Source: Desulfobacteraceae bacterium
Lineage (GTDB): Bacteria; Desulfobacterota; Desulfobacteria; Desulfobacterales; Desulfobacteraceae
DNA: 5,962 nucleotides
NCBI GenBank assembly: GCA_015486915.1
Contig: WFQS01000019.1
Coordinates: forward strand, 1 to 5,962
Direction of reading: 5' to 3'
This document shows positions 1 to 5,962 of the stretch, piece by piece (positions within the stretch are counted from its first letter, which is position 1; the number at the start of each line of letters is the position of its first letter). The notes beneath the pieces are model-generated. The model ran no database searches. It was not told the origin of the DNA and was given only the letters and a program-made list of their open reading frames with translations. A program made the position numbers and the translations under genes.

Positions 1-855
1 ATGTTCCGTCCTGTGCAGGAGAATGGCAGGGTCGGCATGGAAATTGAGGCAGCCGATACCGGACCTGGAATTAATAATGTAAAACTTGCCATGGGCGATG
101 GATTTTCTTCCACGGGAAGCCTCGGATATGGCTTTGGTACAGTGAACCGTCTCATGGACACCCTTGATATAACAAGCCACAAAGGAGATAATCATGGAAC
201 CTGTATCCGCAGCACACGCTGGCTTAAGCATCACACAAGCAGTTCAGGTATGTGCCCCCTTGATTTTGATGTTATTACAAGAGCTTACCCCGGTATGGCT
301 TTAAACGGCGATGCCTTTCTTATAAAACTATGGGAAGAATATGCACTTATCGCAGTGATTGACGGCCTTGGCCACGGTAAATTTGCACACCTGGCAGCAG
401 TTAAAGCCCGTAATTATATTGAAAAGCATTTTGACCTGTCCCTTAGTGAAATTTTCAGCGGTACTGCAAGGGCATGCGCTGGAACACGCGGTGTAGTCAT
501 GGCCATTGCCGTAATTGACTGGAAAACTGAAAAATTAAGTCTTGCAAGCGTTGGAAATATAAACCTTCGTGTATTTAACACAAGAGAACCTGTACATGCC
601 ACGATTCGACGCGGAGTGATCGGGGTGAATGCGCCCCGCCCGGTGGTCACTGAACATCCATGGGAAAATGATTGTGTTATGGTTCTGCACAGCGACGGAC
701 TGTCCACCCGCTGGAGCTTTAATGATTTTGCAGGGACAGCAAAAAAAGAAAATTTTTCTGCTGCAGAACTTGCTCAAACTCTTTTTAAATCCCTGGCAAA
801 AGATACAGATGATGCCACAATTGTTGTTGTAAAGGGTAAAAAAAATGGGCGATAA
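1..855 (+). CDS. RsbT-like switch kinase fused to RsbX/SpoIIE-type PP2C phosphatase (5'-partial)
   Basis: Two stressosome enzymes share one chain. Residues 1-75 are the C-terminal half of an RsbT-like GHKL ATPase: the G1 box is DTGPGI (D19-I24), the glycine-rich lid is around G39-G46 (GSLGYGFG), and the domain ends in a typical RsbT-style TRWL. Residues about 88-280 are an RsbX/SpoIIE PP2C phosphatase with NGDAF (D104), DGLGHG (D121), HSDGL (D232) and DDATIVVV (D270/D271) as the expected metal-binding acids. In known stressosomes RsbT phosphorylates RsbS and RsbR and is thereby released, and RsbX removes those phosphates to reset the complex. The ATPase N-box is missing and the first ATG falls inside the domain, so the true start, probably about 60-70 codons upstream, is outside the window. 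There is no membrane segment. The stop overlaps the next gene by 11 bases. A generic label would be ATP-binding SpoIIE family phosphatase. The domain calls are strong; the stressosome role is inferred. Confidence 0.88.
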   Translation: MFRPVQENGRVGMEIEAADTGPGINNVKLAMGDGFSSTGSLGYGFGTVNRLMDTLDITSHKGDNHGTCIRSTRWLKHHTSSSGMCPLDFDVITRAYPGMALNGDAFLIKLWEEYALIAVIDGLGHGKFAHLAAVKARNYIEKHFDLSLSEIFSGTARACAGTRGVVMAIAVIDWKTEKLSLASVGNINLRVFNTREPVHATIRRGVIGVNAPRPVVTEHPWENDCVMVLHSDGLSTRWSFNDFAGTAKKENFSAAELAQTLFKSLAKDTDDATIVVVKGKKNGR

Positions 856-1717
856 AGAACTTCAACGCCAGTTGGATGAGGCAAGAAAAGAAATTGAGGA
901 ACTCCATGAAGAGCTTAAGAACACAAACAGTGAGATACTTGCACTGTCCATGGAACTTGAGCAGAGAGTGGAGAAACGAACAGCGGCGCTTAAGGCAAAA
1001 ACCCTTGAACTTCAACGCTCCAATGAGGATCTTGAACAGTTTGCCTACGCGGCATCCCATGATCTTCAGGAGCCTTTGCGCATGGTGGCAAGCTACACCC
1101 AGCTGCTTGCAAAAAGGTACAAAGGAAAACTCGACGAAAAAGCAGATAAATATATTGAATATGCCGTTGACGGTGCAAAAAGGATGCAGGGGCTTATCAA
1201 CAACCTGCTTGCCTTTTCAAGGGTTGGAACAAGGGGAAAACCGCTGGCACCTGTTGACAGCGGAAGAGTAATTAAAAACATTATAAAAAATCTTGAAACA
1301 ATAGTCACGGAAAACAAAGTGGAAATCATTGTTAATGATATGCCCGTTGTACTTGCCGATCCTGTTCAGCTTGGACAGGTTTTTCAGAATTTAACAGCAA
1401 ATGCCATTAAGTTCAAAAGCAAGGCAGCACCGAGGATAGAAATAAGTGCAAAGCGTAAAAATCATATGTATGAATTTTGTGTGGCTGACAATGGTATTGG
1501 TATAGAGCCTGAATTCCATGATCGTATTTTTATTATTTTTCAGCGTCTGCACGAACGGGGAAAATACCCTGGAAACGGATTTGGTCTTGCCATTGTTAAA
1601 AAAATTGTTGAACGCCACGGAGGGCAAATCCATGTTGATTCTGCCCCTGGAAGGGGAAGTAAGTTTTATTTCACCATAAAATCCGCTGATAATTCAGGGA
1701 GAAAAGAAAATGTATGA
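845..1717 (+). CDS. Soluble sensor histidine kinase with N-terminal coiled coil (phytochrome-type HisKA/HATPase core)
   Basis: Predicted cytoplasmic ATP-dependent autokinase that passes phosphate to a receiver domain. Residues 1-66 are a charged heptad-rich coiled coil with no PAS, GAF or membrane segment. HisKA follows, with the phosphoacceptor H72 in [10 protein letters not shown], the form usual in Cph1-like kinases. HATPase has its N-box at N182-N186 (NLTANAIKF), G1 DNGIGI at D215-I220, the F-box around F229-F232, and G2 [11 protein letters not shown] at 243-253. The lid is normally GTGLGL or GTGIGL; the Asn and Phe here are mild departures. At 290 residues it is a complete kinase core. 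The ATG at 845 lies inside the end of the preceding gene, 8 bases after AAAGGG (831-836), which suggests translational coupling. The overlapping Rcp1-like regulator downstream is the obvious phosphate acceptor. The input is unknown; the preceding RsbT-like protein is the best candidate. Confidence 0.93.
   Translation: MGDKELQRQLDEARKEIEELHEELKNTNSEILALSMELEQRVEKRTAALKAKTLELQRSNEDLEQFAYAASHDLQEPLRMVASYTQLLAKRYKGKLDEKADKYIEYAVDGAKRMQGLINNLLAFSRVGTRGKPLAPVDSGRVIKNIIKNLETIVTENKVEIIVNDMPVVLADPVQLGQVFQNLTANAIKFKSKAAPRIEISAKRKNHMYEFCVADNGIGIEPEFHDRIFIIFQRLHERGKYPGNGFGLAIVKKIVERHGGQIHVDSAPGRGSKFYFTIKSADNSGRKENV
1696..1701 (+). promoter_or_regulatory. Ribosome binding site for the Rcp1-like regulator
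   Basis: AGGGAG lies 8 bases before ATG 1710 and inside the end of the kinase gene. The spacing supports 1710 over the later in-frame ATG at 1722, which would be 20 bases away. Confidence 0.6.
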
Positions 1718-2147
1718 TACAATGAAGGTGCTTTTGATCGAAGACAACCCCGGAGATATTGATCTTACCCGTGAAAACCTTGCTGATTCAAAAATAATCG
1801 TGGAGCTTCACGTTGCCATGGACGGTGTCGAAGCCATGGAGTTTTTACGCAGGCAGGGAAGTTTCGCAGATGCCCCCCGGCCTGATCTTGTTTTGCTGGA
1901 TCTTAACCTGCCGCGCAAGGACGGTCGTGCAGTGCTGGCCGAGATAAAATCAGATAAGACATTGAAAAGTATTCCTGTTGTGATTCTCACATCATCTGAA
2001 GCAGAAGAAGATATTATCCAGTCCTATGACCTTCAGGCAAATGCCTATGTTACAAAACCCGTTGACCTTGAAGGGTTTGCAAGAATAGTCCGTGGTATTG
2101 AAGAATTCTGGTTTTCCGTTGTGCGTTTTCCACCAAAGGACTTTTAA
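1710..2147 (+). CDS. Single-domain response regulator, Rcp1-like
   Basis: A stand-alone CheY-fold receiver with no output domain, of the Rcp1 type that partners cyanobacterial-phytochrome-like kinases. Visible signature residues are the acidic pair E11/D12 in LLIEDNPGD, the phosphoacceptor D64 in VLLDLNLP, T94 in ILTSS, and K116 in VTKPV. The insert after helix 2 (residues about 47-58) and the C-terminal stretch EEFWFSVV with a short tail are typical of this subfamily. At 145 residues it is full length. It overlaps the kinase gene by 8 bases (ATGTATGA), so the two are probably co-translated. AGGGAG sits 8 bases before the ATG at 1710 and favours it over the in-frame ATG at 1722. With no effector domain it probably acts by protein contact or as a phosphate shuttle or sink. 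Its partner cannot be read from sequence. Confidence 0.93.
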   Translation: MYDTMKVLLIEDNPGDIDLTRENLADSKIIVELHVAMDGVEAMEFLRRQGSFADAPRPDLVLLDLNLPRKDGRAVLAEIKSDKTLKSIPVVILTSSEAEEDIIQSYDLQANAYVTKPVDLEGFARIVRGIEEFWFSVVRFPPKDF

Positions 2148-2238
2148 ATACCTGTGGCAGGATTAATATTATTATCTTATTGTAAAGGGTAAGCTGATTT
2201 CAAAAGCTGTGCATTTCTTGAAAAAGGAGAAATAGATT
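2148..2238 (+). other. 91-base intercistronic spacer
   Basis: This is the only gap of note between the five co-directional genes. It has no open frame of its own. A short perfect stem, CCTG-tgg-CAGG (2151-2161), sits just after the regulator stop, but it has only four pairs and is followed by mixed A/T rather than a T run, so it is not a convincing terminator. No clear sigma-70 or sigma-54 promoter could be identified. The spacer may hold a processing site or an internal promoter that separates the first three genes from the last two. Neither is shown by the sequence. Confidence 0.35.
2224..2229 (+). promoter_or_regulatory. Ribosome binding site for the hybrid kinase
   Basis: AAGGAG, a near-consensus Shine-Dalgarno site, lies 9 bases before ATG 2239. 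It fixes that start over the in-frame ATG at 2269 (Met11), which begins the receiver domain proper. It is the strongest site in the cluster. Confidence 0.75.
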
Positions 2239-4200
2239 ATGAATGATCCAGGAAGAATATTAAAACCAATGAGTGTACTCCTTGTGGAAGATAACCCCGG
2301 TGATACTGATCTTATCAGGGAATCTGTTGAATCTGATACCACCAATCGTATCACCCTTCAAACCTGTTCCTGTCTTTCAGATGCACTTAAAATTCTTAAA
2401 GCAGTCAAATTTGACCTAATATTGCTGGATCTTGGACTGCCGGACAGCGATGGAGCAGAAAGCCTGAAAAAAATGCGGGCAGCAGTACCCGAAATTCCAG
2501 TAATTGTTCTTACCGGCCTGCAGGACCCAAAGCTCTATGAATGGTGTATAAAGGCAGGGGCAAGTGATTTTCTCCCGAAGGGACTTGCAGACTCCTTTAT
2601 TTCCCAGGCCATTTACAATACAGCGGCACGGGTTGTTGCCCAGAAAAAATTGTATGAAAGCGAAAAACACCTACACCACCTGATAAGTTCCAATCCGGGT
2701 GTTATCTATACCCTTTCCGCAAAGACACTTGAACCCCAATGGGTAAGCCCCAATATCCTATATAAATTCGGATACACTCCGGAACAGGCCGTTACACCAG
2801 ACTGGTGGACAGATCATCTGCATCCCCAGGACCGGGACAGGGCACGTAAAGAAAGTGATGAAATTCTAATAGTCGGTCATCTTGTTCATGAATACAGATT
2901 TTATAAAAAAAATGGAGATATTGCCTGGATACACGACAGTGTTGAGGTGCTTACCGACGAAAATGGTAATCCCGGGGAAATCGTGGGACTCTGGCTTGAT
3001 ATTACAGACCATAAGCAACTGCAGCAGAAACATGAAAATCTTCAGACCGAATTTCATCAGATGCAGAAAATGGAGTCCATTGGAAATCTTGCAGGTGGTG
3101 TTGCACATGATTTTAATAACATTCTTACAACAATTTTAGGAAATACAGATCTTATCCTGAGTGATTTAAAAGAAGATGCATACATTTACGAGGATATTGT
3201 TGAAATAAAAAAAGCCGGACAAAGGGCAGCAGAATTGACACGTCAATTGTTGACCTTCAGCAGAAAGGAAATAAGAACACCAGTGCTTATGGACCTTAAC
3301 GCCAATCTCAAAGATATGGGAAAAATGCTTCGACGTCTTGTGCGTGAGGATATCTCAATAACAATGATACCAGGCCATGAACTCTGGGAAATTTACATGG
3401 ATGCAAGCCAGATGGATCAGATAATCATGAATCTTGTGGTCAATGCCCAGGATGCCATGCCCGACGGGGGCAGTATCACAATTGAAACACGAAATGCAGA
3501 ACTTGATTCCGGGTATTTCCAGGAACACAACACTGCTGATATGTCAGGAGATTATGTGATGCTGTCAGTAACTGATACAGGAACCGGAATGGACAAAAAC
3601 GTAAAGTCCCAGATATTTGATCCTTTTTTTACGACAAAATCAAGGACAACGGGGACAGGCCTTGGACTTTCCACTGTTTACGGTATAGTTAAACAGAATC
3701 AGGGGCACATCTGGTGTTACAGTGAACCAGGCCAGGGAACCTGCATGAAAGTTTACCTTCCCCGTGCTGAAAAAGATGCAGAAACTGTAAGTTATGGAGA
3801 GCAGGATGAAGCAGATACGCTTACAGGAACGGAAACCATTCTTGTTGTGGAGGATAATGAACTTGTCAGAAATCTTGCTGTAAAGGCATTGAACAGATAC
3901 GGATACAATGTTATCAATGCATGCTGCAGCAGGGATGCCTTAAAAATGTGCACTGAATTTGAAGGAAAAATAGACCTTGTTCTTACCGATATAATCATGC
4001 CGGGAATGAACGGAAAAGAATTGTCGGAAAAAATAAGGACCATGAAACCCGGTGTAAAAGTGCTGTTCATGTCCGGCTATACCCAGGATGTTGTCCTTCA
4101 AAAGGGAATACTTCCATCAAAAATTAATTTTATTCAAAAACCATTTTCTCCAAAGAACCTTGCAAAAAAGGTAACAAAAATTTTAAAGGATACAAAATAA
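2239..4200 (+). CDS. Hybrid histidine kinase, REC-PAS-HisKA-HATPase-REC
   Basis: A 653-residue soluble hybrid kinase. Domains in order: receiver 1 (about 11-130; E17/D18, phosphoacceptor D64 in LLDLGLPD, T92, K114), PAS_3-like fold (about 142-260, with the HPQDR segment and EYRFYKKNGDIAW strands and the closing DITDHKQL), HisKA (H290 in GGVAHDFNNIL, the NtrB-like form), HATPase (N-box N398-N402, G1 DTGTGM 446-451, FFTTK 463-467, G2 GTGLGLSTVYGIV 472-484) and receiver 2 (about 533-651; E538/D539, D584 in LTDIIMPGMNG, S612, K634). All catalytic and phosphoacceptor residues are present. No membrane helix, HPt domain or DNA-binding domain is seen. Receiver 1 may accept phosphate from the upstream kinase and gate this enzyme; receiver 2 is the likely intramolecular acceptor from H290. 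The gene ends 2 bases before the HD-GYP gene, which makes that protein a probable downstream target. The PAS ligand is unknown. Confidence 0.94.
   Translation: MNDPGRILKPMSVLLVEDNPGDTDLIRESVESDTTNRITLQTCSCLSDALKILKAVKFDLILLDLGLPDSDGAESLKKMRAAVPEIPVIVLTGLQDPKLYEWCIKAGASDFLPKGLADSFISQAIYNTAARVVAQKKLYESEKHLHHLISSNPGVIYTLSAKTLEPQWVSPNILYKFGYTPEQAVTPDWWTDHLHPQDRDRARKESDEILIVGHLVHEYRFYKKNGDIAWIHDSVEVLTDENGNPGEIVGLWLDITDHKQLQQKHENLQTEFHQMQKMESIGNLAGGVAHDFNNILTTILGNTDLILSDLKEDAYIYEDIVEIKKAGQRAAELTRQLLTFSRKEIRTPVLMDLNANLKDMGKMLRRLVREDISITMIPGHELWEIYMDASQMDQIIMNLVVNAQDAMPDGGSITIETRNAELDSGYFQEHNTADMSGDYVMLSVTDTGTGMDKNVKSQIFDPFFTTKSRTTGTGLGLSTVYGIVKQNQGHIWCYSEPGQGTCMKVYLPRAEKDAETVSYGEQDEADTLTGTETILVVEDNELVRNLAVKALNRYGYNVINACCSRDALKMCTEFEGKIDLVLTDIIMPGMNGKELSEKIRTMKPGVKVLFMSGYTQDVVLQKGILPSKINFIQKPFSPKNLAKKVTKILKDTK
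4185..4190 (+). promoter_or_regulatory. Ribosome binding site for the HD-GYP regulator
   Basis: AAAGGA lies 12 bases before ATG 4203, inside the last codons of the hybrid kinase. The spacing is longer than ideal. The kinase stop at 4198-4200 lies between the site and the ATG, so re-initiation by ribosomes finishing the kinase gene is likely. Confidence 0.45.
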
Positions 4201-4202
4201 AA

Positions 4203-5213
4203 ATGGCTGATATTCTTGTGGTGGATGATGAAGAACAGGTAAGACGTATATTAGGCAGAATTTTAGAACGAAACCGATATAAAATTACCTTGGCATCCAA
4301 TGCTGCCGAGGCAAAGAAATTGCTTGGAGAGCAACCCTTTGATCTTGTGTTCTGTGATGTAATTATGCCGGGTGAGTCAGGAATTGATCTTGCCCGGTAT
4401 ATTGCCACAACCTATCCAGATACAGCTGTGATCATGCTTACTGCAGTGGATGATCCAAAAATTGCAGAAAATGCCATAGAGGTCGGGGTCTACGGATATA
4501 TAATCAAACCCTATAATATTAATGAAATCATAATTCATGCCCGAAACGCCCTGCGCAGGCGGGAACTTGAAATTTCCAACCGTGATTATGTTCATGACCT
4601 GGAAAGAATAGTGGAAACCCGCACCGATGATCTTAAAAGAGCTATGAAAGGAATCGTAAAGGCCATGTCGGTCACCGTTGAGTCAAGGGATCCATATACT
4701 TCAGGGCATCAGCACAGGGTTGGCCAGCTTTCAAAACAGATAGCAATAGAAATGGGACTTTCCGAAAAGCAGATTCAGGGCGTACATATGGCAGCAAGTA
4801 TTCATGATCTTGGCAAAATATCCGTTCCGGCAGAGATTTTAAGTAAACCTGCCAGACTGTCAGATATTGAATTTGCCCTGATAAAAACCCACTCACAGGT
4901 AGGTTATGATATTTTAAGGGAAATAGAATTTCCATGGCCAATTGCTGAAATGGTGTATCAGCACCATGAAAAAATCAACGGATCAGGCTATCCACAAGGC
5001 CTTGCAGGGGAGAATATCCTGCTTGAAGCCCGAATTATCTGCGTTGCAGACGTTATAGAAGCCATGGCTTCCCACAGGCCCTACCGCCCTGCCCTGGGTA
5101 TAGATACGGCACTGAAGGAAATTACAGAAAATGCCGGGAAACTGTATGATTCCATTGCAGTAAAAAAGTGTGAAAAACTTTTTAATAAGAAAGGATTTGC
5201 ATTTGAGCTGTAA
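4203..5213 (+). CDS. Response regulator with HD-GYP domain (predicted cyclic di-GMP phosphodiesterase)
   Basis: REC (1-118) is joined by a coiled linker (about 118-150) to an HD-GYP domain (about 150-336). The receiver has D8/D9, phosphoacceptor D52 in FCDVIMPGESG, T80 and K102. The HD-GYP part keeps the metal and catalytic signature: GHQHRV (H169), HDLGK (H201/D202/K205), KTH (H230), HHEKINGSGYP (H254/H255, GYP at 262-264) and VADVIEAM (D283). Known proteins of this class hydrolyse cyclic di-GMP to GMP through pGpG; a few act on other cyclic dinucleotides. The residue four before H169 is Tyr rather than an acid, which would fit a two-metal rather than three-metal site, though that reading is tentative. 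The RpfG-like architecture means phosphorylation at D52 probably controls phosphodiesterase activity. It is the last gene of the cluster and its only enzymatic output. The natural-looking C-terminus (KKGFAFEL) is intact despite the transposase remnant that follows at once. Confidence 0.95.
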   Translation: MADILVVDDEEQVRRILGRILERNRYKITLASNAAEAKKLLGEQPFDLVFCDVIMPGESGIDLARYIATTYPDTAVIMLTAVDDPKIAENAIEVGVYGYIIKPYNINEIIIHARNALRRRELEISNRDYVHDLERIVETRTDDLKRAMKGIVKAMSVTVESRDPYTSGHQHRVGQLSKQIAIEMGLSEKQIQGVHMAASIHDLGKISVPAEILSKPARLSDIEFALIKTHSQVGYDILREIEFPWPIAEMVYQHHEKINGSGYPQGLAGENILLEARIICVADVIEAMASHRPYRPALGIDTALKEITENAGKLYDSIAVKKCEKLFNKKGFAFEL

Positions 5214-5650
5214 ATAAACGATTCATCGGAAACCTTTTGTGGTGGGTCATGATTGCGGACATCCCAGAGATCAAGATGGCGCAGTATCTTTTCGATGATA
5301 TCAAGTTCTTCGATAAAAGCGATAATTTTCATGGGACCCTGGCATTTTGGACACATAAGTGTATCAACCTCATAAATTTTCTGAATCAGGCGAGCCCAGT
5401 TCTGCCGAGACTCTTTGGATGACAAATCATTTGGCATAACTGCCGGGATGATATCATCCGTACCGGCCTTTTTTCTCATCCCGCGGGATTTGTTCGAATA
5501 CCAGCCGTAGTACCTGACAGTCTGCTCATATCGACCCGGAATATGAGTCACCAGCCTGGCCAACCAGTCCAACATATGCAGGGATATAAGAAAATCTTCT
5601 AAACGGGCATAGCACCGCTGTGTCCAGCAGCATGCGAAATTATCATTCAA
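5081..5650 (-). pseudogene. C-terminal fragment of an IS91-like (Y2_Tnp) transposase
   Basis: The open frame runs from a TTG at 5650 to a stop at 5081, but only residues about 27-145 look like transposase. These carry the C-terminal signature of Y2 transposases of the IS91/IS801 type: LDWLARLVTHIPG (27-39), VRYYGWYSNKSRG (45-57), NWARLIQKIYEVD (84-96), the cysteine pair CPKC (100-103), and EKILRHLDLWDVRNHDPP (120-137). The N-terminal zinc finger, the HUH nuclease motif and the catalytic tyrosines are all absent, so the product cannot transpose. From about residue 146 onward the frame simply reads antisense through the end of the HD-GYP gene, which shows that the original stop codon has been lost. 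The first 26 residues have no recognisable homology, and the frame also overlaps the end of the lytic transglycosylase gene by 8 bases. It is probably not expressed as a functional protein. Confidence 0.75.
5214..5642 (-). mobile_element. Remnant of an IS91-like insertion element
   Basis: The whole space between the two convergent genes is filled by a transposase fragment on the - strand. Recognisable transposase sequence covers about 5216-5572. Bases 5573-5642 could not be assigned. No terminal repeat, target duplication or element end was identified; IS91-type elements lack inverted repeats, so their absence is not informative. The element is clearly not autonomous. No other gene or RNA is seen in this stretch. 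Confidence 0.65.
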
Positions 5651-5962
5651 TCAACAGTCTGTCCCCGGGATGAATAATTTTTTTTAAGGAAAAATTGTTT
5701 AATTTCAGCAATGAAGCAAGGGAAAGCCGGTATCTTTTAGCAATTTCTGTTAAGCTTTCGCCTTTTCTAACAATGTGAAATCTCATTTTTTCCGTTTTTT
5801 TCCATTGATTATATGCGGCTGCAAAATTTCGGTTAAACCGGTTTGCCTTGCCTTCCGGCACCAGAATCGTAGCTTTTCCCTTATTGAGATAATACCCGCG
5901 CAATTCAGGGTTGTAATCTTTTATTGTTTTAAAAGAAATATCTGCAGCGTTTGCCACAAGGG
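5643..5962 (-). CDS. mltD: MltD-like membrane-bound lytic murein transglycosylase, C-terminal part with LysM (5'-partial)
   Basis: This is the C-terminal end of a peptidoglycan-cleaving transglycosylase; the frame runs off the right edge, and the GTG at 5957 is an internal codon rather than a start. Numbering from that codon, residues 1-57 match the region that follows the catalytic SLT domain in MltD proteins, with the typical run DYNPELRGYY (14-23) and then ILVPEG (31-36). Residues about 60-104 are one LysM domain (HIVRKGESLTEIAKRY, then LLKLNN and IHPGDRLLI), which binds N-acetylglucosamine in the cell wall. The catalytic glutamate and any lipoprotein signal would lie outside the window. 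The protein stops directly after the LysM domain, at the edge of the transposase remnant. Family members often carry further LysM copies or a tail, so a shortened C-terminus is possible but not shown. It converges on the signalling cluster and has no evident functional link to it. Confidence 0.82.
   Translation of the reverse strand, partial: LVANAADISFKTIKDYNPELRGYYLNKGKATILVPEGKANRFNRNFAAAYNQWKKTEKMRFHIVRKGESLTEIAKRYRLSLASLLKLNNFSLKKIIHPGDRLLIE

Noticed and set aside
785..1060. 91-codon - strand open frame across the gene 1/gene 2 junction, with hydrophobic character.
   Set aside because: It is antisense to two genes with strong domain evidence. Its composition follows from reading the coiled-coil codons backwards.
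2151..2161. Possible terminator hairpin CCTG-tgg-CAGG after the Rcp1-like regulator.
   Set aside because: It has only four base pairs and no T run follows, so it is too weak to call.
2155..2171. TGGCAG-like element in the spacer resembling a sigma-54 -24 box.
   Set aside because: The required TTGC-type -12 element is absent at the right distance.
827..2192. The 13-base sequence TTGTAAAGGGTAA occurs at 827-839 and at 2180-2192.
   Set aside because: A repeated 13-mer is not surprising by chance in about 6 kb. Similarity does not extend beyond it, and only the first copy sits at a gene start.
5081..5213. The part of the - strand transposase frame that overlaps the HD-GYP gene as real coding sequence.
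   Set aside because: The transposase resemblance stops near 5216. The rest is the antisense of conserved HD-GYP codons and is open only by chance.
5237..5422. 61-codon + strand open frame in the transposase region.
   Set aside because: It is the complement of a clearly recognisable transposase sequence, has no ribosome binding site and no recognisable protein features.

Overview
The window carries one co-directional signalling cluster on the + strand (1-5213), followed by a decayed transposase fragment and the end of an unrelated convergent gene on the - strand. Base composition is moderate. The protein style (Rcp1-like receiver, NtrB-type hybrid kinase, many soluble receivers), the IS91-like transposase tail and the MltD-type cell-wall gene suggest a Gram-negative bacterium, plausibly a deltaproteobacterium of the Desulfobacterales type. 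That assignment is an impression from sequence style, not a search result.

Layout of the + strand cluster: (1) 1-855 is the 3' part of an RsbT-like switch kinase fused to an RsbX/SpoIIE-type PP2C phosphatase; its beginning lies left of the window. (2) 845-1717 is a soluble histidine kinase whose only N-terminal region is a coiled coil. (3) 1710-2147 is a single-domain Rcp1-like response regulator. (4) 2239-4200 is a hybrid kinase, REC-PAS-HisKA-HATPase-REC. (5) 4203-5213 is a REC-HD-GYP protein, predicted to hydrolyse cyclic di-GMP. Genes 1-3 overlap by 11 and 8 bases, genes 4-5 are 2 bases apart, and a 91-base spacer separates the two groups.

Interpretation: the RsbT/RsbX protein is the output end of a stressosome (RsbR-RsbS-RsbT-RsbX) module, so rsbR/rsbS-like STAS genes are expected just upstream, outside the window. 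There is no RsbU or sigma-B branch here. The genes that follow form a wholly cytoplasmic two-component phosphorelay whose only recognisable enzymatic output is an HD-GYP phosphodiesterase. The likely logic is stress sensing by the stressosome, release of the RsbT-like kinase, control of the coiled-coil kinase, phosphorylation of one or more of four receiver domains, and a change in cyclic di-GMP. The chain is inferred from gene order and domains; only the domains are seen directly.

Region 5214-5642 holds the C-terminal remnant of an IS91-like (Y2_Tnp) transposase on the - strand, wedged between the stop of the HD-GYP gene and the stop of the - strand gene. Region 5643-5962 is the C-terminal end, with a LysM domain, of an MltD-like lytic transglycosylase that continues beyond the right edge. 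No tRNA, rRNA, CRISPR array, riboswitch or convincing terminator was seen.
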